From an uncultured Clostridia bacterium (GTDB lineage: Bacteria; Bacillota; Clostridia; UMGS1810), in the NCBI GenBank assembly GCA_934500705.1, contig CAKSTI010000017.1, forward strand, positions 1 through 60,668: a stretch of 60,668 bases of DNA, given 5' to 3'. The translations under genes were made by a program, and so were the position numbers. Position 1 is the stretch's first letter. Every line of letters begins with the position of its first letter. The notes under the pieces were generated by a model. The model had not been told where the DNA came from, ran no database searches, and was given only the letters and a program-made list of their open reading frames with translations. Below, one piece after another: positions 47,636-56,757 of the stretch.

Positions 47636-49429
47636 TTACCCGGCGATTACCGAGTTGCAAAATGCACGCAGTTTGCCGAAACTGTCGAGATAGAAAACCT
47701 CAACCTCTGCCCCTGCCGGAACGTCCATCGCCTCAACGGTGCACTTTGCGGTACTGCCGGGCTTTAAGTAAACGGTACGGTAATACAGGCTGTTGCCTGA
47801 GAGTTTGCCGTCCTTTCTCACCGCCGCAACAACCAACATTCTGCACTCGTCCTCGGAATTGTTGGAAACGGCGGTTTCCAGCGTTGAACCTAACAGCTTG
47901 CAGCTATCCACATTGATAACGTCTTTGGTGCGGACGGTGAGTACCTTGTCCGCAGGCAGTGAGCCGAACGCCGACGGCGCATCTTTGGAAATATTTACAT
48001 AATAGTTGGACGATGCGGCAAGCGAACCTTCGGGGAAGGTGAACCTCACCGTGCTGTTATCGTCACTCTCCACCGTGCAGTCCATTGTGTTGCCGCTGCT
48101 GTCTTTGACGGTGATATAATCCTTAATGTCGCCGATAACGTCTACATTAAACGTTATCTCTCCGCTTTGCTCGCCTAAGAAAGCAATGGGATTTTTAACA
48201 TAATAGTCCTCATCGGTAACAATTTGCAGACTGTCTATTGGCGATGTCTGCAAGCCGAAATTATCTATTGCGGCAACGGAGTCATTCATAGTTACGTTTG
48301 CAATGTTAGTCGAATAACTTACAAAAACACCGTAGCTTGATTCATCATCAAACTTTGAGAATGACACGTTTGTGGGCATCTTGCTTTTAGTCATTGTACT
48401 GCCCCAAAAATCCGGGTTGTTAAGGTTGGTATTCGACTTGGCATTTATAACTATCTTTTGTGATTTTCTGCCGACAAGGCTGCCGTCCTCATCGTATATG
48501 CAGACCATATGGCGTGGGTCGCTTAACTCCTCTAAATTAAGGTAATATTCCACTTTGTAATTACGTCCGACTTCGTAATCACAAACATATGCGTCATCAC
48601 TCAGGGCATTTACCGTACCTATATCCCAACCAATGTAAACCTTGCCGTTTAAGAATGTGACAACGTCGAGCCACTCCATATTCTGACGGTTGTAAAACTG
48701 ATTGCAGTAGTTCATCCAATCATAATCAAGATAACCCGTATATTCCTCAAAACACGGATTTTTGAGAATGTGCAGTCTAAAACCGCTTGCGTTGGTTTCG
48801 TTATCTATGCGGACGTTGAGATTTGTAAGCGTCTTTCTGCCTACAATTTGCACATTTTCCTTTCCGAACACTGATATTGACTGTTCCGGTCTTGCCATAA
48901 ACTTCATCGGGTTTAAAACAAGTTCGTTGTTGCCGCCGTTGTTCATAACCACAAGGTCACGGTTCTGCTCCTTTGACCAACGGTAGCTTGTGCCGTACCA
49001 CAAGGGAAAACCGTTGAATGAGTTAAAGCCTATGTAACCGGGAAGTCCACCGGGCACATATTTGCCACGGTCGATGTTTTTATAAAAATAAGTTGAAGCC
49101 TGCTCGTGCGTATAACTCTTAGGTCTTGGATACTGGTCGCCCGCCTTCGGAGTTTCCACACGGTCGTCCTTAAACGGAGATGTGCAGTCCGCCTTAAAAG
49201 CGTAATTCGTAATACCGGCGTTTCCCGTAAACTCCTTTGCAAAGTACACAAGAGCATTTGAGTCGCTTGACGAATACGTCGGCAGCCACTCAATCTCTGT
49301 TTCGTATTCCTCAAAATCGTTAAAAAATTCCGACACATTTTCGCCGTCAGCCGACGCAACATACGAACCGACCGGCACAGCCGCCGCCAGGGCAAGCGCA
49401 AGTGCAAGCGATAAAACTCTGTTTTTCAT
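47636..49429 (-). CDS. Secreted module protein related to the GH51 insert (first of tandem pair)
   Basis: Protein of 597 residues with a signal peptide (about 1-27) and an AGGAGGGGTTAA site. The shared module spans about 35-395: FFNDFEEYETEIEW, GGLPGYIGFNSF, SVFGKENVQIVGRKT, LDVVTFLNGKVYIGWD, NYKVEYYLNLEEL, YGVFVSYS and AAIDNFGLQ. An Ig-like domain follows (about 400-500; FTFPEGSLAASSNYYVNI is a Big_5-type strand), then a final module ending VEVFYLDSFGKLRAFC. It lies directly after the importer genes. No enzyme motif. The Ig spacer and aromatic-rich module suggest extracellular polysaccharide binding. Confidence 0.7.
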   Translation of the reverse strand: MKNRVLSLALALALAAAVPVGSYVASADGENVSEFFNDFEEYETEIEWLPTYSSSDSNALVYFAKEFTGNAGITNYAFKADCTSPFKDDRVETPKAGDQYPRPKSYTHEQASTYFYKNIDRGKYVPGGLPGYIGFNSFNGFPLWYGTSYRWSKEQNRDLVVMNNGGNNELVLNPMKFMARPEQSISVFGKENVQIVGRKTLTNLNVRIDNETNASGFRLHILKNPCFEEYTGYLDYDWMNYCNQFYNRQNMEWLDVVTFLNGKVYIGWDIGTVNALSDDAYVCDYEVGRNYKVEYYLNLEELSDPRHMVCIYDEDGSLVGRKSQKIVINAKSNTNLNNPDFWGSTMTKSKMPTNVSFSKFDDESSYGVFVSYSTNIANVTMNDSVAAIDNFGLQTSPIDSLQIVTDEDYYVKNPIAFLGEQSGEITFNVDVIGDIKDYITVKDSSGNTMDCTVESDDNSTVRFTFPEGSLAASSNYYVNISKDAPSAFGSLPADKVLTVRTKDVINVDSCKLLGSTLETAVSNNSEDECRMLVVAAVRKDGKLSGNSLYYRTVYLKPGSTAKCTVEAMDVPAGAEVEVFYLDSFGKLRAFCNSVIAG

Positions 49430-49439
49430 TTAACCCCTC

Positions 49440-50309
49440 CTATCCTTTTACAGCGCCGTTGGTTAATCCTTCCACAAAATACTTATTGCAGAAAGCGTAA
49501 ATGACAAATATCGGGATTAACGCAACCGTTGCACCGGCGAGCATCAAATTCCAGTTTGCCGCCGCAGTGCCGCTGTTTTTAAGTTTAATAATGCCGACAA
49601 TCAGTGTGTACTGGTCGGGACGGCTTATGGTAAAGAGCGTAGGCATAAGGTAATCGTTCCAGGAACCGTTAAACGCCAATATGGTTATGGTGGCAATTAT
49701 CGGCTTTAAAAGCGGTAGTATTATCTTAAAAAATATGCCTATGAACGAACAGCCGTCAATCTCCGCTGCCTCGTCAAGCGAGGTGGGAAGTGTGCGTATG
49801 TAACTGCGCACAAGGTACACATTTATTATGCCGACGGAAAATATCTTCATAACGACAAGTCCCCACAGGGAGTCCGACAGGTGAACCAGATTGAGCACTT
49901 CAAACACTGCATAAATCGTTATGCTGCCAAAGCTTACAAACATCAGGCTCGAAAATGCCGCAAATATCACCTTGCTGCCCGGAAAACTGCCCCCACGTGC
50001 AAACACATATCCCAAAAGCGACGACGCCGTAACCGTAATGGCAACACAGCAAGTGGAATACCAAAGGCTGTTCCAGAACATCTTTAATACGTTAAAGTCC
50101 TCGCTCTGTATTGCCTGTCTGAAATTATCCAGCGTCGGCTCAATGGGGAAAATTGCCTCCGGGTGGGTCATAATCTCCGTATTTGTCTTGAATGCCGACA
50201 TAACGGTGTAGATAAGCGGTATTACCGTAAAAAACAAAACTGCTGTAAGAAAGAGGTACTTAACGGCGTATGTTACAAATTTTTGAGTTTTTATATTGCT
50301 TTTAACCAC
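49440..50309 (-). CDS. Carbohydrate ABC transporter permease (MalG-type)
   Basis: Inner-membrane subunit of 289 residues with six helices and the EAA loop LDEAAEIDGCSFIGIFFKIILPLLKP. It ends NKYFVEGLTNGAVKG, the typical MalG/AraQ-like C-terminus. GTG start after GGAGGGGGCAGC, 12 bases after its partner. It belongs to the CUT1 importer with the two upstream genes. No ATPase gene in the window. Confidence 0.9.
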   Translation of the reverse strand: MVKSNIKTQKFVTYAVKYLFLTAVLFFTVIPLIYTVMSAFKTNTEIMTHPEAIFPIEPTLDNFRQAIQSEDFNVLKMFWNSLWYSTCCVAITVTASSLLGYVFARGGSFPGSKVIFAAFSSLMFVSFGSITIYAVFEVLNLVHLSDSLWGLVVMKIFSVGIINVYLVRSYIRTLPTSLDEAAEIDGCSFIGIFFKIILPLLKPIIATITILAFNGSWNDYLMPTLFTISRPDQYTLIVGIIKLKNSGTAAANWNLMLAGATVALIPIFVIYAFCNKYFVEGLTNGAVKG

Positions 50310-50321
50310 GCTGCCCCCTCC

Positions 50322-51254
50322 TTAATATATGTTTTGCATTTTATTGCTCAGCTTGCTGTATGTCAGGGCAACCGCTACCATAAGAACCGACGTTATCATT
50401 GACATTGCACAGCCGTAGCCGATGTTTACCGCAGCGTCGGCAAAACCGGGAACAAACTTGGACACTATGTATGCCATAACGGTGAACGTACTTCCGTGCG
50501 GCGCACCGTTTGTGGTAACCAATATATAGTCGCTGGTATGAATTGTACCGGTCAGCGACAGCAAAAGTATGGTTTGCAGAACCGGCGCCATCATAGGAAG
50601 TGTTATTTTCCAAAAAGTTGTCCATCCGGAAGCTCCGTCAAGCCTTGCGCTCTCGTAGAGCTCCTCGGGCACATTTGCCATTGCGGCAAGAAAGTAAAGA
50701 ACGTTAGTGCCGAAGGTGTTCCACACCGCACCGAATATCAACGCCGTCATTGCCGTACCGTAATTTGTAAACCACTCTATCGGCTCCTTAATGACACCGA
50801 GCTTTACAAGCCAGGCGTTAATAAAGCCGAAGTAATCAAACAGGTTTGTAAAAATCAGTCCGACAATGGCAACGCTTATAACGCAGGGCAGGTAAAACAT
50901 TGTTCTGTAAAACCCCGCTCCTTTGAGTCTGCCGTGCAGGCATATTGCCACAAGCATTGCAAGAGGCAGCTCGATTGGCAGTTTGCCGATTGCAAACATA
51001 AAGGTATTAAGCCAAGTGTTCCAATAGACAGTATCTTTGGTTACAATCCTGATAAAGTTTTCAATGCCCACAAACTTTGTCTGAGAGGGCGTCCCGGTGT
51101 AGTAAAGGAACGCCTTTGACGCCGCCCACAGCATAGGATAGAGCGTAAATACCAAAAATCCGATAATCGACGGGAGAAGTATTATGTAGCAGGAGAGCAT
51201 CTTGTGCTTATCTCTGCCGGAAATACGCTTTTTAACTGTTATAGTGTTAGTCAT
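50322..51254 (-). CDS. Carbohydrate ABC transporter permease (MalF-type)
   Basis: Inner-membrane subunit of 310 residues. After a cytoplasmic KKRISGRDKHK stretch come six helices; the EAA loop reads ELYESARLDGASGWTTFWKITLPMMAP. It pairs with the MalG-type permease and the lipoprotein encoded 18 bases upstream. Ribosome site AGGGGAATTTGA. Confidence 0.9.
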   Translation of the reverse strand: MTNTITVKKRISGRDKHKMLSCYIILLPSIIGFLVFTLYPMLWAASKAFLYYTGTPSQTKFVGIENFIRIVTKDTVYWNTWLNTFMFAIGKLPIELPLAMLVAICLHGRLKGAGFYRTMFYLPCVISVAIVGLIFTNLFDYFGFINAWLVKLGVIKEPIEWFTNYGTAMTALIFGAVWNTFGTNVLYFLAAMANVPEELYESARLDGASGWTTFWKITLPMMAPVLQTILLLSLTGTIHTSDYILVTTNGAPHGSTFTVMAYIVSKFVPGFADAAVNIGYGCAMSMITSVLMVAVALTYSKLSNKMQNIY

Positions 51255-51272
51255 TCAAATTCCCCTAACCTG

Positions 51273-52649
51273 TTATTTTAATCTGTTGTCGTATGTGGGG
51301 TCAACCCTGTCGGAAAAGTCCTTTTGCGGATTGTTCTTTTTGTAAAGTTCTATTCCCTCGTTTGAGATTTTTGTTCTTTCCTCAATCCACTTGTCGAGCG
51401 TTACTTTGCCGGACCACACCCTGTTTACAAAGTCCACTCCGTCGTTATCGTATGCCGATATATCACGTGGCATTGCTCCTCTCCAACCGTCGCAGAGGGT
51501 AACAATCTTTGCAAAGTCCGCCCAGCCTTTCTTGGCGTCCTTGAAGTTACATTTTTCGATTATGTCTGCACGCCAGGGCATCTGAACGCCTTTTTCGCAA
51601 AGGGTCTTTTGCACTTCGTCGCTGTAAAGCCAGTTGTAGACAAGGGCAATCTTGTCCGCTCCCTTCTTTTCAAGACCATTTTTGCCTATGGCGCAAGTCC
51701 AGCTCGGCTCTTTGAGGCAAGCATATTTTTCGTCCTTTGAAACATTGGGTGCAGGTACAATTCCCCAGTCGCACTTAGCCTTAAACTGGTCGTTCCACAC
51801 GCCTACGTCCCAGGTAGCGCAGAACTTCATACCTATGTTGCCCTCGGCAAATCTCGCCCTTGCCGGGTCGTTGTCGATTCCCTCGGCACCGGGATAAACC
51901 GAGCCGTTTTTCTTCATATCCAGATACGCCTGCGCCAGCGGTCTTATGCCGTTAAAGTCATATTTGCCGTCCTGAACACGGTAAACACCGTTTACAAGAC
52001 CGGTAATTCCCCTTGACACTGCGGCAACCTCGCACTCGTACCACGCCGACCATTTGAGCGGCAATATAATGCCGTACTGCTGTTTTGCCTTATCGGTTAA
52101 GATTTTTGCGTCCTCAACCATTTCGTCAAGCGTTTCCGGCGGTTTAGCCTCGCCTTTATCGTCAACGATGCCTGCCGCTTTAAACATATCCTTGTTATAG
52201 GCAAGGCCGTATACTCTCGACGATATGGGCAGAATATAGAGTTTACCGTCCCACACGTTGGAGCCGACTGCCTGGAAATCGGAGTTTTTGGCAACCGTTT
52301 CCTTAATCTCCTCTATGTCATCCAAGGGTACTATGTAGTTATTCTCGGCAAACTCGCTGAGTGTGCCGACGCCGAACAGGTCCGGCTCACTGCCGTTTTG
52401 CAATGCAACTTTGAGCTGATTGCCGGCGTCCTCTTTAATCTGATAAACAAATTTTACTTTGTTCTGCTTGCCAATGGTTTGGTTAAACTCATTTACAAGC
52501 TCCGACATTACCGCCTTGGAATGTGTGTCGCCGCTCCACATTGTAATCTCGGTAACATCGTCTTTTGCCTGCTTTTTACCGCAGCCGGCAAATGCTCCTG
52601 CAACAAGCACTGCCGCCGTAAGCACAGCTACGGCTTTGATTTTTCTCAT
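51273..52649 (-). CDS. Sugar-binding lipoprotein of a CUT1 importer
   Basis: Protein of 458 residues from the ATG preceded by GGAGGAATTGCTG; the longest frame adds five residues. The lipobox AGAFAGC sets Cys as the mature N-terminus. The rest is a family-1 extracellular solute-binding protein (ITMWSGDTHSKAVMSELVNEF, LYILPISSRVYGLAYNKDMF, EGNIGMKFCATWDVG). It is the first gene of the long operon and lies directly behind a promoter carrying the 19-bp inverted repeat shared with the two-component operon. It probably binds oligosaccharides from arabinan, galactan or rhamnogalacturonan, judging by the enzymes downstream. Confidence 0.9.
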   Translation of the reverse strand: MRKIKAVAVLTAAVLVAGAFAGCGKKQAKDDVTEITMWSGDTHSKAVMSELVNEFNQTIGKQNKVKFVYQIKEDAGNQLKVALQNGSEPDLFGVGTLSEFAENNYIVPLDDIEEIKETVAKNSDFQAVGSNVWDGKLYILPISSRVYGLAYNKDMFKAAGIVDDKGEAKPPETLDEMVEDAKILTDKAKQQYGIILPLKWSAWYECEVAAVSRGITGLVNGVYRVQDGKYDFNGIRPLAQAYLDMKKNGSVYPGAEGIDNDPARARFAEGNIGMKFCATWDVGVWNDQFKAKCDWGIVPAPNVSKDEKYACLKEPSWTCAIGKNGLEKKGADKIALVYNWLYSDEVQKTLCEKGVQMPWRADIIEKCNFKDAKKGWADFAKIVTLCDGWRGAMPRDISAYDNDGVDFVNRVWSGKVTLDKWIEERTKISNEGIELYKKNNPQKDFSDRVDPTYDNRLK

Positions 52650-52682
52650 CAGCAATTCCTCCATTCTTTTTAATATACAAAA

Positions 52683-52730
52683 ATTATAACATCACACGGG
52701 GTATTTTAAAAGGGTTGATTTTTTCCACCC
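52683..52730 (-). promoter_or_regulatory. Activator-type promoter with 19-bp inverted repeat (importer operon)
   Basis: On the minus strand TATAAT (52683-52688) is preceded, after exactly 23 bases, by the inverted repeat whose plus-strand form is GGGTTGATTTTTTCCACCC (52712-52730). The -35 position (TTTTAA) is weak, so an activator bound just upstream is expected. Sequence and spacing match those at 58894-58941. The response regulator encoded next door is the natural candidate. Confidence 0.75.
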
Positions 52731-52739
52731 CCTGCTCGG

Positions 52740-52774
52740 AAAAACGCAAAGAGGACAGCAATTATGCCGTCCTC
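52740..52774 (-). terminator. Intrinsic terminator of the two-component operon
   Basis: GAGGACGGC, a 6-base loop and GCTGTCCTC on the minus strand are followed by TTTGCGTTTTT, seven bases beyond the response-regulator stop. It separates the upstream operon from the importer promoter. Confidence 0.8.
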
Positions 52775-52780
52775 AAAGGT

Positions 52781-53455
52781 CTATAAATTGAATTTTTCGA
52801 TTATCTGCATTTTCTTTAAAAATGCCACCGCCTCAGCAGTTGTGGAAAATTGAAGTTTTTTTAAGATATTCCTTGTATGGAATTTTACCGTTTCGTCGGA
52901 GAGAAACAATTCTTCGGCAATTTCCTTGCGCTTTTTGCCGTCGTAGATGCACTTTAATATTTTCCACTCGGAGTTGGTGAGCTTGGACATATTGTTTATA
53001 AAAAACACTGCACTCATCTCAAAGCTGCGCCCACGTTTGTATTTTTCCTTAACCGTGCGTGCTATTTTAGGCCCTACAAAATACTCATTGGCATATGCAC
53101 TGCGAATGGTTGCCAATATCTTATCGGCATCGGTTTCCTTGTTAAGGTAATCAACCGCTCCGGCAGCGTACGAGTCTATGAGCAGTTCATCGTCATTGTG
53201 GATAGTGAGCATTATAACCTTTAAATGCGGGTTGGCGGCGGTTATTTTTTCCGTTGCGGTTATGCCGTCGCAGGACTCCGCCATCTGAACGTCCATAAGA
53301 ACTATGTCGGGCGAATATTTATCTGCATACTCCACCGCCTGCTCACCCGATGACGCAGCAGCCACAACGTGCATATCGTCGCAGCTGTTAATTATCCACT
53401 CAAAATACTGCCTGATTTCCTCCATATCGTCGCAAATCAAAATATTAATCATCAT
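52781..53455 (-). CDS. Response regulator, NarL/FixJ type
   Basis: Protein of 224 residues. The receiver domain (about 1-120) has the acidic pocket ICDD, the phospho-acceptor Asp in VLMDVQM (D55), the Thr of MLTIHND and the Lys of LNKET. The LuxR/GerE helix-turn-helix is at about 158-212 (LTNSEWKILKCIYDGKKRKEIAEELFLSDETVKFHTRNILKKL). Its ATG overlaps the end of the kinase gene by 11 bases, with AAAGGAGG upstream. It very likely controls the two promoters that carry the 19-bp repeat, one of which heads its own operon. Confidence 0.93.
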   Translation of the reverse strand: MMINILICDDMEEIRQYFEWIINSCDDMHVVAAASSGEQAVEYADKYSPDIVLMDVQMAESCDGITATEKITAANPHLKVIMLTIHNDDELLIDSYAAGAVDYLNKETDADKILATIRSAYANEYFVGPKIARTVKEKYKRGRSFEMSAVFFINNMSKLTNSEWKILKCIYDGKKRKEIAEELFLSDETVKFHTRNILKKLQFSTTAEAVAFLKKMQIIEKFNL

Positions 53456-54947
53456 TGTCCTCCTTTGCCTCTAAAACACCTGTCGGTATGTATAACTGGA
53501 AAAGCGTGTAGCAGTTGTTTTTGCTCTTAACGTCTATTTGACCGTTGTGCATATACACTGCCTTTTGCACTTGGGAAAGTCCCAGACCCCAGTTTTTGTT
53601 TGTCTTTTTGGTGGTGTAGAGCGGAATTAAGGTTTTGCGCAAATCCTTCCTTTTAATTCCGCTTCCGTTGTCCCTGACGTTTACACAGACGGCGCTGTCC
53701 TCACGCCACACACGCACGCTTATGCAGCCGTTCTCCTTTGTGCCGATTGCCTCGACGGCATTTGTAAAGAGATTTAAAAAGGCGCTTGTTATATCCTCGC
53801 CGTAACCGCAGACGGCGGAGTCCGCACACTCAAACTTTTTCTCTATCCTTATGTTATCGGGCAGGGCAAGCATAGTTTCCGCCCTTGCGATGCAGTCGGC
53901 AACGTCAAACGGTTTGGGCATTGTTTTGGCACGGCCGCTTGTATTTAAAAATGCCGCAGTGTGGTTTTTGTAATTTTCGGCGCATTTTCTTATTTTCATC
54001 ACCATTTGCTTAATATCCTCGGCGTCACTCTTTGAAAGTGCCATATCGGACATTGCAATAACGGAAAACATTGCGTTTTTGTATGTATGGAAAATATGAT
54101 ATATGTCGTCCACGCAAAGTGTTCTCGCCTTTGACGCCGCATACTTTTTAATCGTTTTTCTAAGTTCCGGCTCACCCGTTGCAATAACGGCAGCGTGTGC
54201 CAAAAATACAGCAGCAAGCACGGCAACTATTATGCCGACGGACGGTTTATATCTAAACCCGTTATATAAAATGCCAAAGTCGTACAAATCCATATATCCC
54301 CAGAAAAATCTAAGCGGCGTGGCGTACAGAAACACAATTATGCCTGCAAGTTTTACAATCTCTGCCAAAAAGACCGCCGTCAAGCGCCGTTTTTTAAATA
54401 TCACGTCCGTTTTAGCAAGGGAAACGGACAAATTCACCGCAGCCAAAAGCGAAAACATCGCAACGCATACTGAATCGAGTGAAAGCACAAAATCCTGCAT
54501 AATCCGTGCTTTGAGCGCAGTTTGTTCATCGCTTAGGCTTATGAAAATTTTCTCTGCGTAAAATGCGGAGTTATACTTTAACAAAAGCGCTGCAAGCAAG
54601 GCAAAGAAAATTCCGTAAAAAACAAAGCCGTACCTGCCCTTGACGATGACATTACGCTGTGAGCAAAGGATTGCCGACGATAGCATATGAAAAATCACCG
54701 CAACATTTACAAGCGTTTTCACCCCATAGAGAGGCATAGAATATTTGGTTATTATGCTCCTTACAAAGAGTTCAAACCGGCTTGCGGAGTCATAACTCGA
54801 AAAAATGTTGTAACTTATGAGGAATGCGCCGATCATAATGACAATCGACACCACCTCCGCAAGGAACACGCCGTTGTAAACGCTTAGCGGTTTTACAACA
54901 AACAGACACGCTGTGAGCATCAGCACAAATACGACAATCCAAAACAT
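53445..54947 (-). CDS. Membrane histidine kinase with multi-helix input domain
   Basis: Protein of 500 residues. Residues 1-255 contain about seven hydrophobic helices joined by short loops, so there is no large extracellular sensor. A phospho-acceptor candidate is H287 in IFHTYKN, a position usually followed by Asp or Glu in common kinases. The HATPase domain (about 370-490) has the N box (LNLFTNAVEAIG), G1 (VRDNGSGI) and G2 (WGLGLSQVQKAV). The gene starts 4 bases after the GH36 stop and overlaps the response regulator, so the four genes form one operon. It may sense its signal in the membrane or through another protein; the ligand is unknown. Confidence 0.88.
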   Translation of the reverse strand: MFWIVVFVLMLTACLFVVKPLSVYNGVFLAEVVSIVIMIGAFLISYNIFSSYDSASRFELFVRSIITKYSMPLYGVKTLVNVAVIFHMLSSAILCSQRNVIVKGRYGFVFYGIFFALLAALLLKYNSAFYAEKIFISLSDEQTALKARIMQDFVLSLDSVCVAMFSLLAAVNLSVSLAKTDVIFKKRRLTAVFLAEIVKLAGIIVFLYATPLRFFWGYMDLYDFGILYNGFRYKPSVGIIVAVLAAVFLAHAAVIATGEPELRKTIKKYAASKARTLCVDDIYHIFHTYKNAMFSVIAMSDMALSKSDAEDIKQMVMKIRKCAENYKNHTAAFLNTSGRAKTMPKPFDVADCIARAETMLALPDNIRIEKKFECADSAVCGYGEDITSAFLNLFTNAVEAIGTKENGCISVRVWREDSAVCVNVRDNGSGIKRKDLRKTLIPLYTTKKTNKNWGLGLSQVQKAVYMHNGQIDVKSKNNCYTLFQLYIPTGVLEAKEDNDD

Positions 54948-54951
54948 AAAA

Positions 54952-56703
54952 TCACCCGTTTTCCAATATTATCATTGCGCACTGCGGTGCGTCGATTTTT
55001 AAAACGCCGTCGGCAGCGCAAATTTTATATTCGCAGACCGCACTGCCGGTGCAGTCGAGAATTTTAACCTTTCTTTTCCTGCCGTCCACTATGTGGCACA
55101 ATACATAATTTCTCGCCGTTGCATTTATTATCACCGCACTTTTTCGGGAAACGGTTACGCACTTATCATTTGAGTAAACTGCCGTTATCTCCCGTCCGTC
55201 GTCAAAGGCGGTTGCCGAGGTGTAGTAAAGATGCGGTTCGGACGCAGTGAGTGAGCTTTTTAAGAGAAGTTCTTTGTTCTCGTCCATAAATTTAATCCAA
55301 AAGCGCAGCATCTTTTGATGAATTTTCGGCAGTGAGCCGAGCTTTATGGATATTTGAACAACCGAGAAAATGCAGTTTGCAATCTGCAATGCGGCGTTTT
55401 GCACGCTCTCCGAGCCGTTCCATATGAGCATATCGGAATGAACAGCCGTCCTGCCGCTCGTGAGGCGCAAATCGAGAGTCGCAACACGGTTTGACAGGTA
55501 ATCGTACGGGCAGTCCGCCGCACGGAGCATATTGCCGTACTTTCTGATATTCGGCCCGATGTAGGTTTGGCGGAATTCTATTAAAACATCGCTTTTAACG
55601 CCCGCAAGCTCACGACGGATTTCCACCATAAGCGCATCTACCGCATCTGCAAGCACGGGTATGTCCATATTTTTATTCGGCAAAACATTTTCCTTATTTT
55701 CAAACCAATCTATGTAATCGAGCTTAAATCCGTCCAAATCCCACTGCATAAGGGCGTCTTTGTAAACGGAAATCAAAAACTGCCTTACCTCCCTGTATCT
55801 TGGGTCAAGTATACCGGTTTGTTTGCTCTCGTCAAAGTAGAGAATTTTGTCCTTGAAGTTTTCCCGGTTTTCGGACTTTATGCCGATAAAGGGCACGCTG
55901 AACCACAGTATGTATTTAAGCCCCATATCGTGAACACGCTTTACGTGCGATGCCATATCCTTAATTTTTGGCAAAAACGGCTTCCAGTCGCCGCAATAGG
56001 CGTAACCACCGTTTGTTTCGTCAGTTTGCCAGCCGTCGTCAACAATCACGTTTTTAAATCCGTACTCCTTTGCAAGACGGCACTCTCGTTCGACGTCCGC
56101 CTCATAGACATCCTGATGATAGCTGTACCAAAAGGAGTACAGCGGTTCAAATGCGCAGTCGGGCGCCATCATCGGCTCGCAGCCGCCCTCTCTCTCCCAC
56201 CAGATGACCGCTTGGCGGACGGCGCTCTCCATAGGTATGCTCTGCGTGTTTGCATAGAGGTATATCTGCGCCGTTTTGCTCTGTGCATATTGGCTGAGTT
56301 CAATTTCGAAGCTGATACACAGGAGCGTTGACCTTTCGTTTACGCCGTAATTTATAACCACATTTTTCTGCGTTTCCGACAGTGCAAGGGTAAAGCGGTT
56401 TTCGTCCGCATTGTCGTAGAACGAAAGCAGCGGAGCGGAACGTGCAATGTTGCAAAATGGGTGTCTTCCGTTCCAGTCCGGCTTTACAAACCTCGGCACG
56501 CCGAGCATAGGGGCGGAGTTGGGCAACCACACATTTGTTATGCCGCATATGGGGTATTCAACAAGTATTTTAAGGCTGCCGCCTTCCTTTACATCGCTGT
56601 TTTCCCAATCGGCGGTTATCTTATAAACCGCAGCGCCGTCAAAGCCGCCGCATCTTTCAATACTGCTTACAAGGCTTACGCCGGAGATTACTTTTAAATT
56701 CAC
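54952..56703 (-). CDS. GH36-like alpha-galactosidase (cytoplasmic)
   Basis: Protein of 583 residues with no signal peptide. The melibiase-type barrel (about 185-480) has IVDDGWQTDETNGG (about 219-233) and the nucleophile Asp in DGFKLDYIDW (D329); a candidate acid/base Asp is in RAADCPYDYLSNR (D397). N-terminal and C-terminal beta domains flank it, and the length is shorter than the ~700 residues of classic GH36. GTG start after GGAGGAAAAACA. It acts after import, probably removing terminal alpha-galactose. GH36 subgroups also include other specificities, so the substrate is tentative. Confidence 0.8.
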   Translation of the reverse strand: MNLKVISGVSLVSSIERCGGFDGAAVYKITADWENSDVKEGGSLKILVEYPICGITNVWLPNSAPMLGVPRFVKPDWNGRHPFCNIARSAPLLSFYDNADENRFTLALSETQKNVVINYGVNERSTLLCISFEIELSQYAQSKTAQIYLYANTQSIPMESAVRQAVIWWEREGGCEPMMAPDCAFEPLYSFWYSYHQDVYEADVERECRLAKEYGFKNVIVDDGWQTDETNGGYAYCGDWKPFLPKIKDMASHVKRVHDMGLKYILWFSVPFIGIKSENRENFKDKILYFDESKQTGILDPRYREVRQFLISVYKDALMQWDLDGFKLDYIDWFENKENVLPNKNMDIPVLADAVDALMVEIRRELAGVKSDVLIEFRQTYIGPNIRKYGNMLRAADCPYDYLSNRVATLDLRLTSGRTAVHSDMLIWNGSESVQNAALQIANCIFSVVQISIKLGSLPKIHQKMLRFWIKFMDENKELLLKSSLTASEPHLYYTSATAFDDGREITAVYSNDKCVTVSRKSAVIINATARNYVLCHIVDGRKRKVKILDCTGSAVCEYKICAADGVLKIDAPQCAMIILENG

Positions 56704-56757
56704 TGTTTTTCCTCCATTTCAGTATAACATATAAATCCGAATAATTCAATCGGCACG

